13,345 nt of DNA from DASQJJ01 sp035631115 (lineage in GTDB: Bacteria > Patescibacteriota > Microgenomatia > Levybacterales > UBA12049). This document shows, in pieces, positions 1 to 6,683 of the stretch. The stretch lies in the NCBI GenBank assembly GCA_035631115.1, contig DASQJJ010000067.1, positions 1 through 13,345 on the forward strand, read 5' to 3'. Numbering within the stretch: the first letter of the stretch is position 1; each line of letters begins with the position of its first letter. The notes beneath the pieces are model-generated. The model was not told the DNA's origin. It made no database searches and saw only the letters and a list, made by a program, of their open reading frames with translations. Both the position numbers and the translations under genes were made by a program.

Positions 1-17
1 AACTTGGTATAGATTGA

Positions 18-23
18 TATAGT
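18..23 (+). promoter_or_regulatory. Possible -10 box for the ribozyme-glmS transcript
   Basis: TATAGT matches the -10 consensus at five of six positions and would start transcription near position 30, leaving a short 5' tail before the ribozyme cleavage site at 58/59. The matching -35 would fall at or before the window edge, so it cannot be checked. The region is AT-rich and chance matches are likely. Confidence 0.2.
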
Positions 24-57
24 CATGATGTTCTTTGAAAGAGTAGAAGTATATAGG

Positions 58-220
58 AGCGTGTGGTCCTATTAGATAATTTTATATCTAACGGGATGAC
101 GAGGAGAGGGGTCGCCTAAGGCGACAATCGAACCCCCGCAAAACGGGGAGTATCTGCGGAAACCCTCCGGCATATTACTGTCGTAAGATAATACTGAAAA
201 GGTATTATGTAGTAATCTAC
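58..220 (+). ncRNA. glmS self-cleaving ribozyme (GlcN6P-responsive)
   Basis: This leader lies directly upstream of glmS and aligns with the glmS ribozyme core as I remember it from Bacillus. The cleavage-site motif AGCG is at 58-61, with the expected cut between A58 and G59. P1 pairs 66-69 and 72-77 with 86-91 and 93-97. The conserved block TGACGAGG is at 97-104. P2 pairs GAGGG (106-110) with CCCTC (163-167). The conserved AATCGAA is at 126-132 and GCGGA at 156-160. P2.2 can form between 60-63 and TGCG (155-158), two of its pairs being G-U. P3 pairs GGCA (169-172) with TGTC (179-182), followed by the conserved GTAAG (183-187). P4 is a perfect 7-bp stem, 188-194 with 202-208. The P3 loop ATTAC (174-178) is complementary to GTAAT (212-216), reproducing the P3.1 pseudoknot. 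Two features differ from Bacillus: an extra 6-bp hairpin at 111-125 and a C/G-rich P2a stem (134-138 with 144-148). In Firmicutes the RNA cleaves itself when GlcN6P binds, lowering GlmS output. Confidence 0.9.
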
Positions 221-243
221 TTTTTCTTCAGGAACTTCTTATT

Positions 244-278
244 AAAAATCAATTTGAGATTTGATTTTTGAGATTTGA
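244..278 (+). repeat. 12-bp direct repeat and overlapping inverted repeat in the glmS leader
   Basis: TTTGAGATTTGA occurs twice, at 253-264 and 267-278, with a 14-nt period. AAAAATCAA (244-252) is also the exact reverse complement of TTGATTTTT (261-269), so a 9-bp AT-only stem with an 8-nt loop can form just before the glmS start codon. No Shine-Dalgarno sequence is visible between this element and ATG 290. It may affect translation of the cleaved mRNA or may simply be AT-rich spacer. Confidence 0.6.
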
Positions 279-289
279 AATAACATTTT

Positions 290-2065
290 ATGTGTGGAAT
301 TTTTGGTTACATAGGAAATAGAACAGATGCTGCGCAAATCGTTTTCGATGGATTAAAACGATTAGATTATCGTGGATATGATTCATGGGGTGTAGCCGTA
401 GAGTCAAATGGAGAAATTTTTATCGAAAAAAAAGCTGGGAAAATCGGGGATGCAAAAGATATTAACGTACTTCCTGCCGGAAAAGTTGCTATAGCACATA
501 CAAGATGGGCCACAACTGGTGCTGTAACGCAGGTTAATGCTCATCCTCATTTTAGTACAGATAAATCTTTTGCACTTGCCCAGAATGGAATTGTTGAAAA
601 TTTTGAGGAGTTACGAGAAACAGTCATCAAAAAAGGATACACTCTCATTTCTCAAACCGACACAGAAGTAATTGTTAGGCTTATTGAAGAAAAAATAAAA
701 ACAACAAAAGATCTATTCTCTGCAGTACGAGAGGCATTTCTAGACTTAGAAGGTAGAAATACAATAATTGTTATTACAAATACAAGTAAGATTTATGCAG
801 CAAGAAATGGATCACCTCTTGTTATTGGATTGAATTCAAAAACACAAGAAGCATTCATTTCGTCTGACACTCTTTCTTTCTCTTCTCTTGCTGACAAAAT
901 GATTGCAATTGACAATGGCGAGATGGTAGTTATTGATGGAAACGTTGCGATATACAATATAAAATCTGGTAAGCAAATAAAACATACCGAAGAAGAGATA
1001 ACAATACACAGTAGTAAGGTTGACAAGGAGGGATATGATCATTTTATGCTTAAAGAAATCCACGAAAATCCTTACGTAATTAATCAATTACTTCGTCAAG
1101 ACAAAGCACAATACGAAGAATTAGCAAGCGCAATCAAAAAAGCAAAGACTGTATACGTAATAGGATCTGGAACAACAGGTCTTGCTTCCGCGCAAATTGC
1201 ATATTATCTCCGTCATTTCGGGAGAATTAAAGCGATCAGCTTGGTTGGTGCAGATGCAAGGGAGTATTATGAACTCTTCTCAAAAGAAGATTTACTGATT
1301 GCACCTTCTCAAAGTGGTGAAACAGCAGATGTATTGGAGGTATTAGAATATGCCAAAAGCAGAGGCGTGAAAATTGCATCAATTGTTAATATGCCAGGGT
1401 CGATGATGACAAGAATGTCAGACTATAAATTTATGTGTCAGGCAGGTGCAGAGATCTGCGTAATGTCCACAAAAGTATTTATTTCACATATTGCATGGGG
1501 ATATTTATTAGCAAAAACTGTTGAAGGTAAGTTTGACGAAGGAAGAAAAAATCTAGAAATAGTATCCAAGAGATGCGAAGAATACCTCGAAGATGCAAAA
1601 AATGCTGTTGATATTAAAGAAATAAGCAAGCATCTTCTTTCAAAGCATGATGTTTTTCTACTCGGAAAATCTCAGAACTTTCAAATTATTAGAGAGGGTA
1701 TGGTAAAAATTATAGAGGCAACATATAAGCATGCTCATGCAATGCCTGCTGGAGATCTAAAACACTACGCAATTACTCTTATGGAGAAAGGAGTACCGGT
1801 TATTGTCGTTTTGTCCAATGATGAAGTAAAAACAGATGTTAACATGGCAATTAACGAAGTAAGACTAAGAGGCGCAGAAGTCATTGCTATTGCTCCAGCC
1901 AAGCAAGAGAATTTTGATTTTTATCTTTCTGTTCCTGATGTTGGTGAGACAAGTGCAATACTTAATACAATTCCTTTACAACTATTGGCATATTACATGG
2001 CTGTGGGATTAGGAAACAATGTAGATAAGCCTCGAAACATTGCTAAAAGCGTTACTGTAAAATAG
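290..2065 (+). CDS. glmS: Glutamine--fructose-6-phosphate aminotransferase (isomerizing)
   Basis: This cytoplasmic enzyme converts fructose-6-phosphate and glutamine to glucosamine-6-phosphate, the first committed step to UDP-GlcNAc for peptidoglycan. The 591 residues are close to the usual ~600. The N-terminal Ntn-hydrolase glutaminase domain begins MCGIFGYIG, so Cys2 becomes the nucleophile after Met removal; HTRWATTG (70-77), QNG (98-100) and D124 are glutaminase landmarks. Two SIS domains follow, with SQSGET at 340-345 and STK at 393-395. By alignment with E. coli from memory, the isomerase residues K485, E488, H504 and K603 are all kept as K473, E476, H492 and K586. Nearby positions differ: the usual AEAY..GELKHGP reads AHAM..GDLKHYA. 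The protein ends DKPRNIAKSVTVK, a typical GlmS tail. The ATG has no clear Shine-Dalgarno and follows the ribozyme leader, which fits product-feedback control. Confidence 0.96.
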   Translation: MCGIFGYIGNRTDAAQIVFDGLKRLDYRGYDSWGVAVESNGEIFIEKKAGKIGDAKDINVLPAGKVAIAHTRWATTGAVTQVNAHPHFSTDKSFALAQNGIVENFEELRETVIKKGYTLISQTDTEVIVRLIEEKIKTTKDLFSAVREAFLDLEGRNTIIVITNTSKIYAARNGSPLVIGLNSKTQEAFISSDTLSFSSLADKMIAIDNGEMVVIDGNVAIYNIKSGKQIKHTEEEITIHSSKVDKEGYDHFMLKEIHENPYVINQLLRQDKAQYEELASAIKKAKTVYVIGSGTTGLASAQIAYYLRHFGRIKAISLVGADAREYYELFSKEDLLIAPSQSGETADVLEVLEYAKSRGVKIASIVNMPGSMMTRMSDYKFMCQAGAEICVMSTKVFISHIAWGYLLAKTVEGKFDEGRKNLEIVSKRCEEYLEDAKNAVDIKEISKHLLSKHDVFLLGKSQNFQIIREGMVKIIEATYKHAHAMPAGDLKHYAITLMEKGVPVIVVLSNDEVKTDVNMAINEVRLRGAEVIAIAPAKQENFDFYLSVPDVGETSAILNTIPLQLLAYYMAVGLGNNVDKPRNIAKSVTVK

Positions 2066-2066
2066 C

Positions 2067-2095
2067 TTCACGCAAGAGTAGCTTTAGGCTATAAT
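2067..2095 (+). promoter_or_regulatory. Promoter of the alpha/beta hydrolase gene, leaderless geometry
   Basis: TTCACG (2067-2072, four of six matches to the -35 consensus) and a perfect TATAAT (2090-2095) are separated by 17 bp. Transcription would start about at ATG 2102, giving a leaderless or nearly leaderless mRNA. No Shine-Dalgarno is present, which agrees. It would separate expression of the downstream block from ribozyme-controlled glmS. Confidence 0.65.
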
Positions 2096-2101
2096 ACCTA
2101 T

Positions 2102-2821
2102 ATGGGTGATCCAATTCTTATTCTTCATGGCTGGGGCAGCCAGATAAGTGGTGAAAAAAAATTTCATGAAGTAAAGGACTTACTACAAAAAAAAGGTTTT
2201 ACTGTTTTTACTCCAGACTTACCAGGATTTGGGGGAAATACACTAAAAAAAGACACGTTAGTATTTGATGATTATGTAGCATTTGTAAAAATGTTTTTAC
2301 AAGAAAAAAAGCTAAAAAAAATTATACTTGTTGGACACTCTTTCGGAGGACGCATTGCGATTGCATTTACTGCTAGATATCCAGAATTAGTATCAAAACT
2401 TGTTTTGGTTAGTGCATCTGGAATTATTCATCCATTATCACTTAAAAAAAGAATAATTAAGCTGGCAGTTAAAAAAATAAAGGTAGTATTTAGGCTACCT
2501 TTTCTTTCACTTCTTTATGCACCAATAAGAAAACTTTTATATAGAAGTATTGGGGAAATGGATTATTATAAAGCAGGAGCCTTACGAAAGACATTTCTCA
2601 ATGTACACAGAACAAGTATTATTGATATTCTTGAAAAAATACCAACACCTACCCTTATCCTTTGGGGGGAGAATGACACATTTACGCCAGTTAACGATGG
2701 GAGAGTAATGCATGCAAAAATCAAAAATTCAAAATTATTAATAATTCCACATGCGGGCCATAAATTTCCTTACGAAGACCCAGAAAGATTTGTTAAGGAA
2801 ATTATAGAATTTATTTCATAA
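2102..2821 (+). CDS. Alpha/beta-hydrolase fold protein
   Basis: This is a 239-residue serine hydrolase of the alpha/beta fold, a normal length for the family. The oxyanion-hole strand HGWG lies at 9-12 and the nucleophile elbow GHSFGG at 78-83, with Ser80. The acid is probably Asp192 in GENDTFTP and the base His220 in HAGHKFP, so the catalytic triad is complete. A helical cap, rich in lysine and hydrophobic residues, spans roughly 110-170. No signal peptide is seen, so it should be cytoplasmic. The substrate cannot be read from the sequence. Its own TATAAT box lies 6 nt before the start, and the next gene, a membrane Mur ligase, begins 3 nt after its stop. The two are therefore probably co-transcribed, and a role in envelope metabolism such as ester or lipid hydrolysis is an inference from context only. 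Confidence 0.9.
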   Translation: MGDPILILHGWGSQISGEKKFHEVKDLLQKKGFTVFTPDLPGFGGNTLKKDTLVFDDYVAFVKMFLQEKKLKKIILVGHSFGGRIAIAFTARYPELVSKLVLVSASGIIHPLSLKKRIIKLAVKKIKVVFRLPFLSLLYAPIRKLLYRSIGEMDYYKAGALRKTFLNVHRTSIIDILEKIPTPTLILWGENDTFTPVNDGRVMHAKIKNSKLLIIPHAGHKFPYEDPERFVKEIIEFIS

Positions 2822-2824
2822 TAT

Positions 2825-4420
2825 ATGTTGTTACTTTTGTGTGAAGGCTTATTTTTACTTTTTGCACTTCGTGTAGTCTTTTTCTGGGTAAACCTCTGGC
2901 AACTAAAAGAATATCGTCTGGATAGACTCTTAGTCCATTTAAAAGACACACAACAAGGGAAAGGAATTCTTTTTTCAAAAGAAATACTGCTCCTTATTGT
3001 CTTATTCTCTTTTTATTTTTTGGGAATTTTTTCTGATCTTATTGCTAGAGTATATCCTATTCTTGTTATTCTTCTTTTTCTCTACTTTGCTATTCAAGCA
3101 GTACGAGAGATTTTACAAAGGAAAGTAAAACGCCCTGTTTTTACAATGAAGGCAATAGGAGTGATATTCTTGTCAATTGTCATTATAGGTATCGTTGTTG
3201 CATTTCCATTAACCGATTCATTTTTTTGGATGATTTGCTTGGGAATTGCACTTCCATTTATTGTGTCACTAGTAGTATTTCTTTTTGCATTTCCAACAGA
3301 AGTGTATACAGACATTTTTATACAAAAAGCAAAACAAAAAAGAAAATTATTAAAAAGACTTACGGTAATTGCGGTTAGTGGCAGTTATGGAAAAAGCTCC
3401 ACAAAAGAAGTTATTGCACATGTGCTTTCAAAAAGATTTTCTGTTGTTAAAACAAATCTTTCCCACAATACGCCTCTTGCTCTTGCTAAGACAATAATGC
3501 AGAAAGTAGATGAATCAACAGATATATTTGTTTCTGAATTGGGTGCATATAAAAAGGGCGAGATAGCAACGCTTTCAGAAATTGTTAGACCAACCATAAG
3601 CGTAACAACAGCAGTAAGCGATCAGCATATTGCGTTGTATGGAAGTATGCAGGATGTCATATCGTCAGAAATGGAGCTTATTAATTATCTTCCAAAGAGT
3701 GCAACTACACTTCTTAACGCAGACAGTAAAGGCGTAGTAGAATTATCAAAAAAAATAAAAAATAAGACTGTTTTTTGGTATACGACAAAGCATACAGCAT
3801 CGCGTGCAGCAAATACTTTTTATGCTTATGACATTGTCCCATCTCCAAAAGGTATTGACTGGAAATGCAGGTATAAAGATATAGTCATGACATTTCACTC
3901 ACCACTTTTAGGAGTACATACTGTTGCAAATATTCTTCCAGCAGTTGCATTGGGATTGCAATTCGGTCTTTCTCCTTTAGATATTCAAAAAGCAGTAAAG
4001 TCTTTACGTCCACTTCCTAAAACAATGGAAAGAGTAGAATTCCAACTTCAAGGGACAGTATGCATAGACGATAGTTTTAATGCAAGTCCAGAATCCGTGT
4101 CGGCAGCTATTTCTTACTTACATCTTTTTCCAAAAAGGAAAATTTTAGTTATGTCACCACTTATTGAATTGGGAAAAATGGGCAAGCAAAGACACTACGA
4201 AATTGGTCAGCAGATGGCAAATCTTGATGTGGTTATGGTTACCAATAAAAATTTCTATAATGATATCCTCAGTGGTATTCAGAGTAAAAATGGTAAAGCA
4301 AGACTCCTAACAGGGTCGTATTCATTTTTAGCAAAATCACTGAAAGAATCTTCCAAAAATGGTGATGTTATTGTTTTTGAGGGTAAGGAGGCGGGCATTG
4401 TCCTGAAATACCTTTCATGA
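2825..4420 (+). CDS. MurF-like Mur ligase with N-terminal membrane domain
   Basis: This 531-residue protein joins an N-terminal membrane region (about 1-160, roughly five hydrophobic helices near 1-22, 53-71, 74-95, 108-128 and 132-156) to a Mur ligase. The ligase part has the ATP-binding loop GSYGKSS (186-192), TNLSHNTPLALAK (210-222), SELGAYKKGEI (237-247), GVHTVANILPAVA (363-375), DDSFNASPESV (415-425) and IELGKMGKQRHYEIG (447-461), all in MurF order, plus a C-terminal GDVIVFEGKEAG matching the MurF GDxxLxKGS end. MurF adds D-Ala-D-Ala to UDP-MurNAc-tripeptide, normally as a soluble enzyme of ~450 residues. Here catalysis would be tethered to the membrane. It begins 3 nt after the hydrolase stop, has no Shine-Dalgarno, and ends in an ATGA overlap with the next gene. 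It could be the only MurF or a relative acting on another substrate. Confidence 0.85.
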   Translation: MLLLLCEGLFLLFALRVVFFWVNLWQLKEYRLDRLLVHLKDTQQGKGILFSKEILLLIVLFSFYFLGIFSDLIARVYPILVILLFLYFAIQAVREILQRKVKRPVFTMKAIGVIFLSIVIIGIVVAFPLTDSFFWMICLGIALPFIVSLVVFLFAFPTEVYTDIFIQKAKQKRKLLKRLTVIAVSGSYGKSSTKEVIAHVLSKRFSVVKTNLSHNTPLALAKTIMQKVDESTDIFVSELGAYKKGEIATLSEIVRPTISVTTAVSDQHIALYGSMQDVISSEMELINYLPKSATTLLNADSKGVVELSKKIKNKTVFWYTTKHTASRAANTFYAYDIVPSPKGIDWKCRYKDIVMTFHSPLLGVHTVANILPAVALGLQFGLSPLDIQKAVKSLRPLPKTMERVEFQLQGTVCIDDSFNASPESVSAAISYLHLFPKRKILVMSPLIELGKMGKQRHYEIGQQMANLDVVMVTNKNFYNDILSGIQSKNGKARLLTGSYSFLAKSLKESSKNGDVIVFEGKEAGIVLKYLS

Positions 4421-5655
4421 GACCTATCCATCCAGGACTTTCTCCAAATCTTGAAAAAGAGGACTTTATTATGGCTTTTTCAAAAATAGTGCAACTGGGC
4501 TCATATAATAAAGGTGGTGAAACAGAAAAGCTTGAAAAATGGTTTGAACAATTCTTCAAAGAAAAAGCCTATGCCTTTTCTTCTGCAAGGGGCGCGCTCT
4601 ATGCAGGACTCTTGAGCTTGGGTGTGGGAAAGGACGATGAAATACTCGTAACGGGGTTTACGTGTATTGCAGTTATTGATGCGATTTTGGCAACAGGTGC
4701 GAAACCAATATATATTGATATTCAGAAAAATTTTCAACTCGACTTTTCAGATTTAAGAAGAAAAACAACAAAAAAAGCAAAAGTACTTATTATTCAACAC
4801 ACATTTGGAATTCCTTCAGCGACAAAAGAGATTTTACACTTTGCGAAATCAAAAAATATTTTTATCGTTGAGGATGTTGCGCATGGGATTGGAATTACAG
4901 ACAAAGGAAAGCTATTAGGAACATTTGGAACCATTGGTATTTTTAGTTTGGGTAGAGATAAGGCCTTTTCATGTGTTAGCGGAGGAGTAGTTATTGCGAA
5001 AGATGAAAAAATTTCTCAAAAAATACAAGAATTCCAGAGTAGACAAACTTTTCCATCAACACTATTTGTTTTTCAAAATCTATTTCATATTGTTGTATTT
5101 TATCTTCTTGTATTACCCTTGTATGATTTCTTTAAAATAGGGAAGCTCGTACTCATTATGTGTCAAAAACTACATTTACTTGCAAAGCCTATTGATGTAA
5201 ATGAACTGGATCATTTTATGGTATATTATCAAAAATTGTCACCTGCACTTGCTGCTATTGCTTTTTCGCAATTGCAGCGCTTAGAAAAGTTTAATTCAAA
5301 AAGAAAAGAATACACAGACTTTTACAAAAAGAAATTTAAAACAGAGATTGGAGATACTCTCTCTTATGATGTTCCACTTCTTCGTTTTCCTCTTCTTGTC
5401 GACAATCCAGAGGAATTAAAAAAACAAGCAAGAAAAAAGAAAGTATATTTAGGAGACTGGTATAGCAATGGTGTTGATCCTAAGGGTGTAGATCTTTCTG
5501 AGATTTTTTATACAAACGGCATGTGTCCAACAGATGAATATATCTCTCAGCACATTATCAATCTTCCTACATATCCAACATTGTCCCAAAAGGAAGCAGA
5601 AAAAGTTGTTACAATATTAAAAGTATATGCTGAAAATTCAGGAAATAATAAATAA
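4417..5655 (+). CDS. DegT/DnrJ/EryC1-family PLP aminotransferase
   Basis: This 412-residue protein is a fold-type I PLP enzyme of the DegT/DnrJ/EryC1 (ArnB-like) group, which usually transaminates nucleotide-linked keto-sugars. Landmarks are SSARGALYAGL (55-65, phosphate-binding turn), the TGFTCIAVIDAI segment (79-90), EDVAHGIG (152-159) with Asp153 placed to contact the PLP ring nitrogen, and FSLGRDKAFSCVSGG (176-190) with Lys182 as the probable Schiff-base lysine. A strongly hydrophobic stretch at about 203-250 may sit on the membrane. The start overlaps the preceding stop as ATGA, so translation is probably coupled; the ATG at codon 19 is an alternative. Its place between a Mur ligase and a FemAB protein suggests an amino-sugar or other envelope amine as product, but the substrate is unknown. 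Confidence 0.88.
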   Translation: MRPIHPGLSPNLEKEDFIMAFSKIVQLGSYNKGGETEKLEKWFEQFFKEKAYAFSSARGALYAGLLSLGVGKDDEILVTGFTCIAVIDAILATGAKPIYIDIQKNFQLDFSDLRRKTTKKAKVLIIQHTFGIPSATKEILHFAKSKNIFIVEDVAHGIGITDKGKLLGTFGTIGIFSLGRDKAFSCVSGGVVIAKDEKISQKIQEFQSRQTFPSTLFVFQNLFHIVVFYLLVLPLYDFFKIGKLVLIMCQKLHLLAKPIDVNELDHFMVYYQKLSPALAAIAFSQLQRLEKFNSKRKEYTDFYKKKFKTEIGDTLSYDVPLLRFPLLVDNPEELKKQARKKKVYLGDWYSNGVDPKGVDLSEIFYTNGMCPTDEYISQHIINLPTYPTLSQKEAEKVVTILKVYAENSGNNK

Positions 5656-6643
5656 GAAAACTTGGGAAGAATTTATTGAAAAAGTGTCCAATGGTTTTCC
5701 GCCATTTTTTCAAACATGGAATTGGGGTGATGTTCAAAAAAGACAAGGTATAAAAATCTGGCGGTTAGGACTCTATAAAAATACATCACTGATTGGCATT
5801 GTTAGCGTAACGTATATTTCTGCAAAAAGGGGAAAATATATTCACCTTCGCCATGGTCCTGTTCTTAAGGAATATAAGAAGGAATATCTGGATTTCCTTA
5901 TGAAATTTCTTTCCGAAAAAGGAAAAAAAGCCGGTGCCTCATTCATCCGTTTAAGTCCACTTATTAGTGAAGAAGAAGGTAAGTCTTTATTCGTATCATC
6001 TGAATTTAGAAATGCACAAATTCATGCAATGGATGCAGAAGTTTGCTGGATTTTACCACTTGATGCGTCTGAAGAGGAAATTCTTAAAAATATGCGCAAG
6101 TCGCACAGATATCTTATTAGAAAGTCTCAAACAACAGGCGTTGTTATAGAACGAACAAAAAATATAGACAAAATGAAACTATTCCTGCCTTTGTATACAA
6201 AACTTGCTCATAAAAAACATTTTGTAGCACATCATGGCGTTGAGGAAGAACTTGAGATATTTGGGAAAGATGATCAATCATTGCTTTTTCTGGCACATTA
6301 TGAAAATAAAGTTATTGCAGGAGCACTTATTGATTTTGTTCATGGTATGGCCATCTATAGGCATAGTGCTTCTGATGATGCCTACCGTCACATTCCGGCA
6401 ATGTATCTTTTACAGTGGGAGGTTATAAAGGAAGCGAAAAAAAGAGATATGAAGCTTTACAATTTCTGGGGTATTGCTCCGGGCGATAGTAAAAGACATC
6501 CGTGGCATGGAATTACTCTTTTTAAGACCGGATTTGGAGGAGAAAAAAAGGAATTTATGCATGGCAAAGACTATGTTTTATCCTGGAAATATTGGTTAAT
6601 TTACGCACTAGAAAGAGTAACTAAGCTCAGAAAAGGGTACTAA
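5627..6643 (+). CDS. FemAB/FemX-type peptidoglycan-bridge aminoacyltransferase
   Basis: This 338-residue protein belongs to the FemAB family, whose members use aminoacyl-tRNA to add amino acids to the stem peptide of peptidoglycan precursors (lipid II or UDP-MurNAc-pentapeptide). The N-terminal FFQTWNWGDVQ (27-37) is the typical family opening. The first GNAT-like lobe continues to about residue 140. The second contains NMRKSHRYLIRKSQ (155-168) and the C-terminal YNFWGIAPGDSKRHPW (278-293) with GITLFKTGFGG (295-305), both family hallmarks. The length fits FemX-like single-residue transferases. The helical coiled-coil arm of staphylococcal FemA is not obvious. The start overlaps the aminotransferase by 29 nt. 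Which amino acid is added cannot be told from sequence. The stop is followed by a new promoter for mraY, so this gene probably ends the upstream operon. Confidence 0.88.
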   Translation: MLKIQEIINKKTWEEFIEKVSNGFPPFFQTWNWGDVQKRQGIKIWRLGLYKNTSLIGIVSVTYISAKRGKYIHLRHGPVLKEYKKEYLDFLMKFLSEKGKKAGASFIRLSPLISEEEGKSLFVSSEFRNAQIHAMDAEVCWILPLDASEEEILKNMRKSHRYLIRKSQTTGVVIERTKNIDKMKLFLPLYTKLAHKKHFVAHHGVEEELEIFGKDDQSLLFLAHYENKVIAGALIDFVHGMAIYRHSASDDAYRHIPAMYLLQWEVIKEAKKRDMKLYNFWGIAPGDSKRHPWHGITLFKTGFGGEKKEFMHGKDYVLSWKYWLIYALERVTKLRKGY

Positions 6644-6646
6644 AAT

Positions 6647-6675
6647 TTGTCTCCGACAGGCATTTGGGGTATAAT
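6647..6675 (+). promoter_or_regulatory. Promoter of mraY, leaderless geometry
   Basis: TTGTCT (6647-6652, four of six matches) and a perfect TATAAT (6670-6675) are 17 bp apart, in the 40-nt gap after the FemAB gene. The ATG of mraY (6684) is 8 nt beyond the -10 box, so the transcript would start at or next to the start codon. No Shine-Dalgarno is present. Confidence 0.65.
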
Positions 6676-6683
6676 GAGATTCT

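Noticed and set aside
4418..4420. Possible UGA recoding as in some CPR groups
   Set aside because: TGA ends the Mur ligase at the expected place in an ATGA overlap, and no conserved gene has an internal TGA.
6648..6658. Short inverted repeat TGTC-TCC-GACA as a terminator after the FemAB gene
   Set aside because: The stem is only 4 bp, no T-run follows, and it overlaps the predicted -35 element of mraY.
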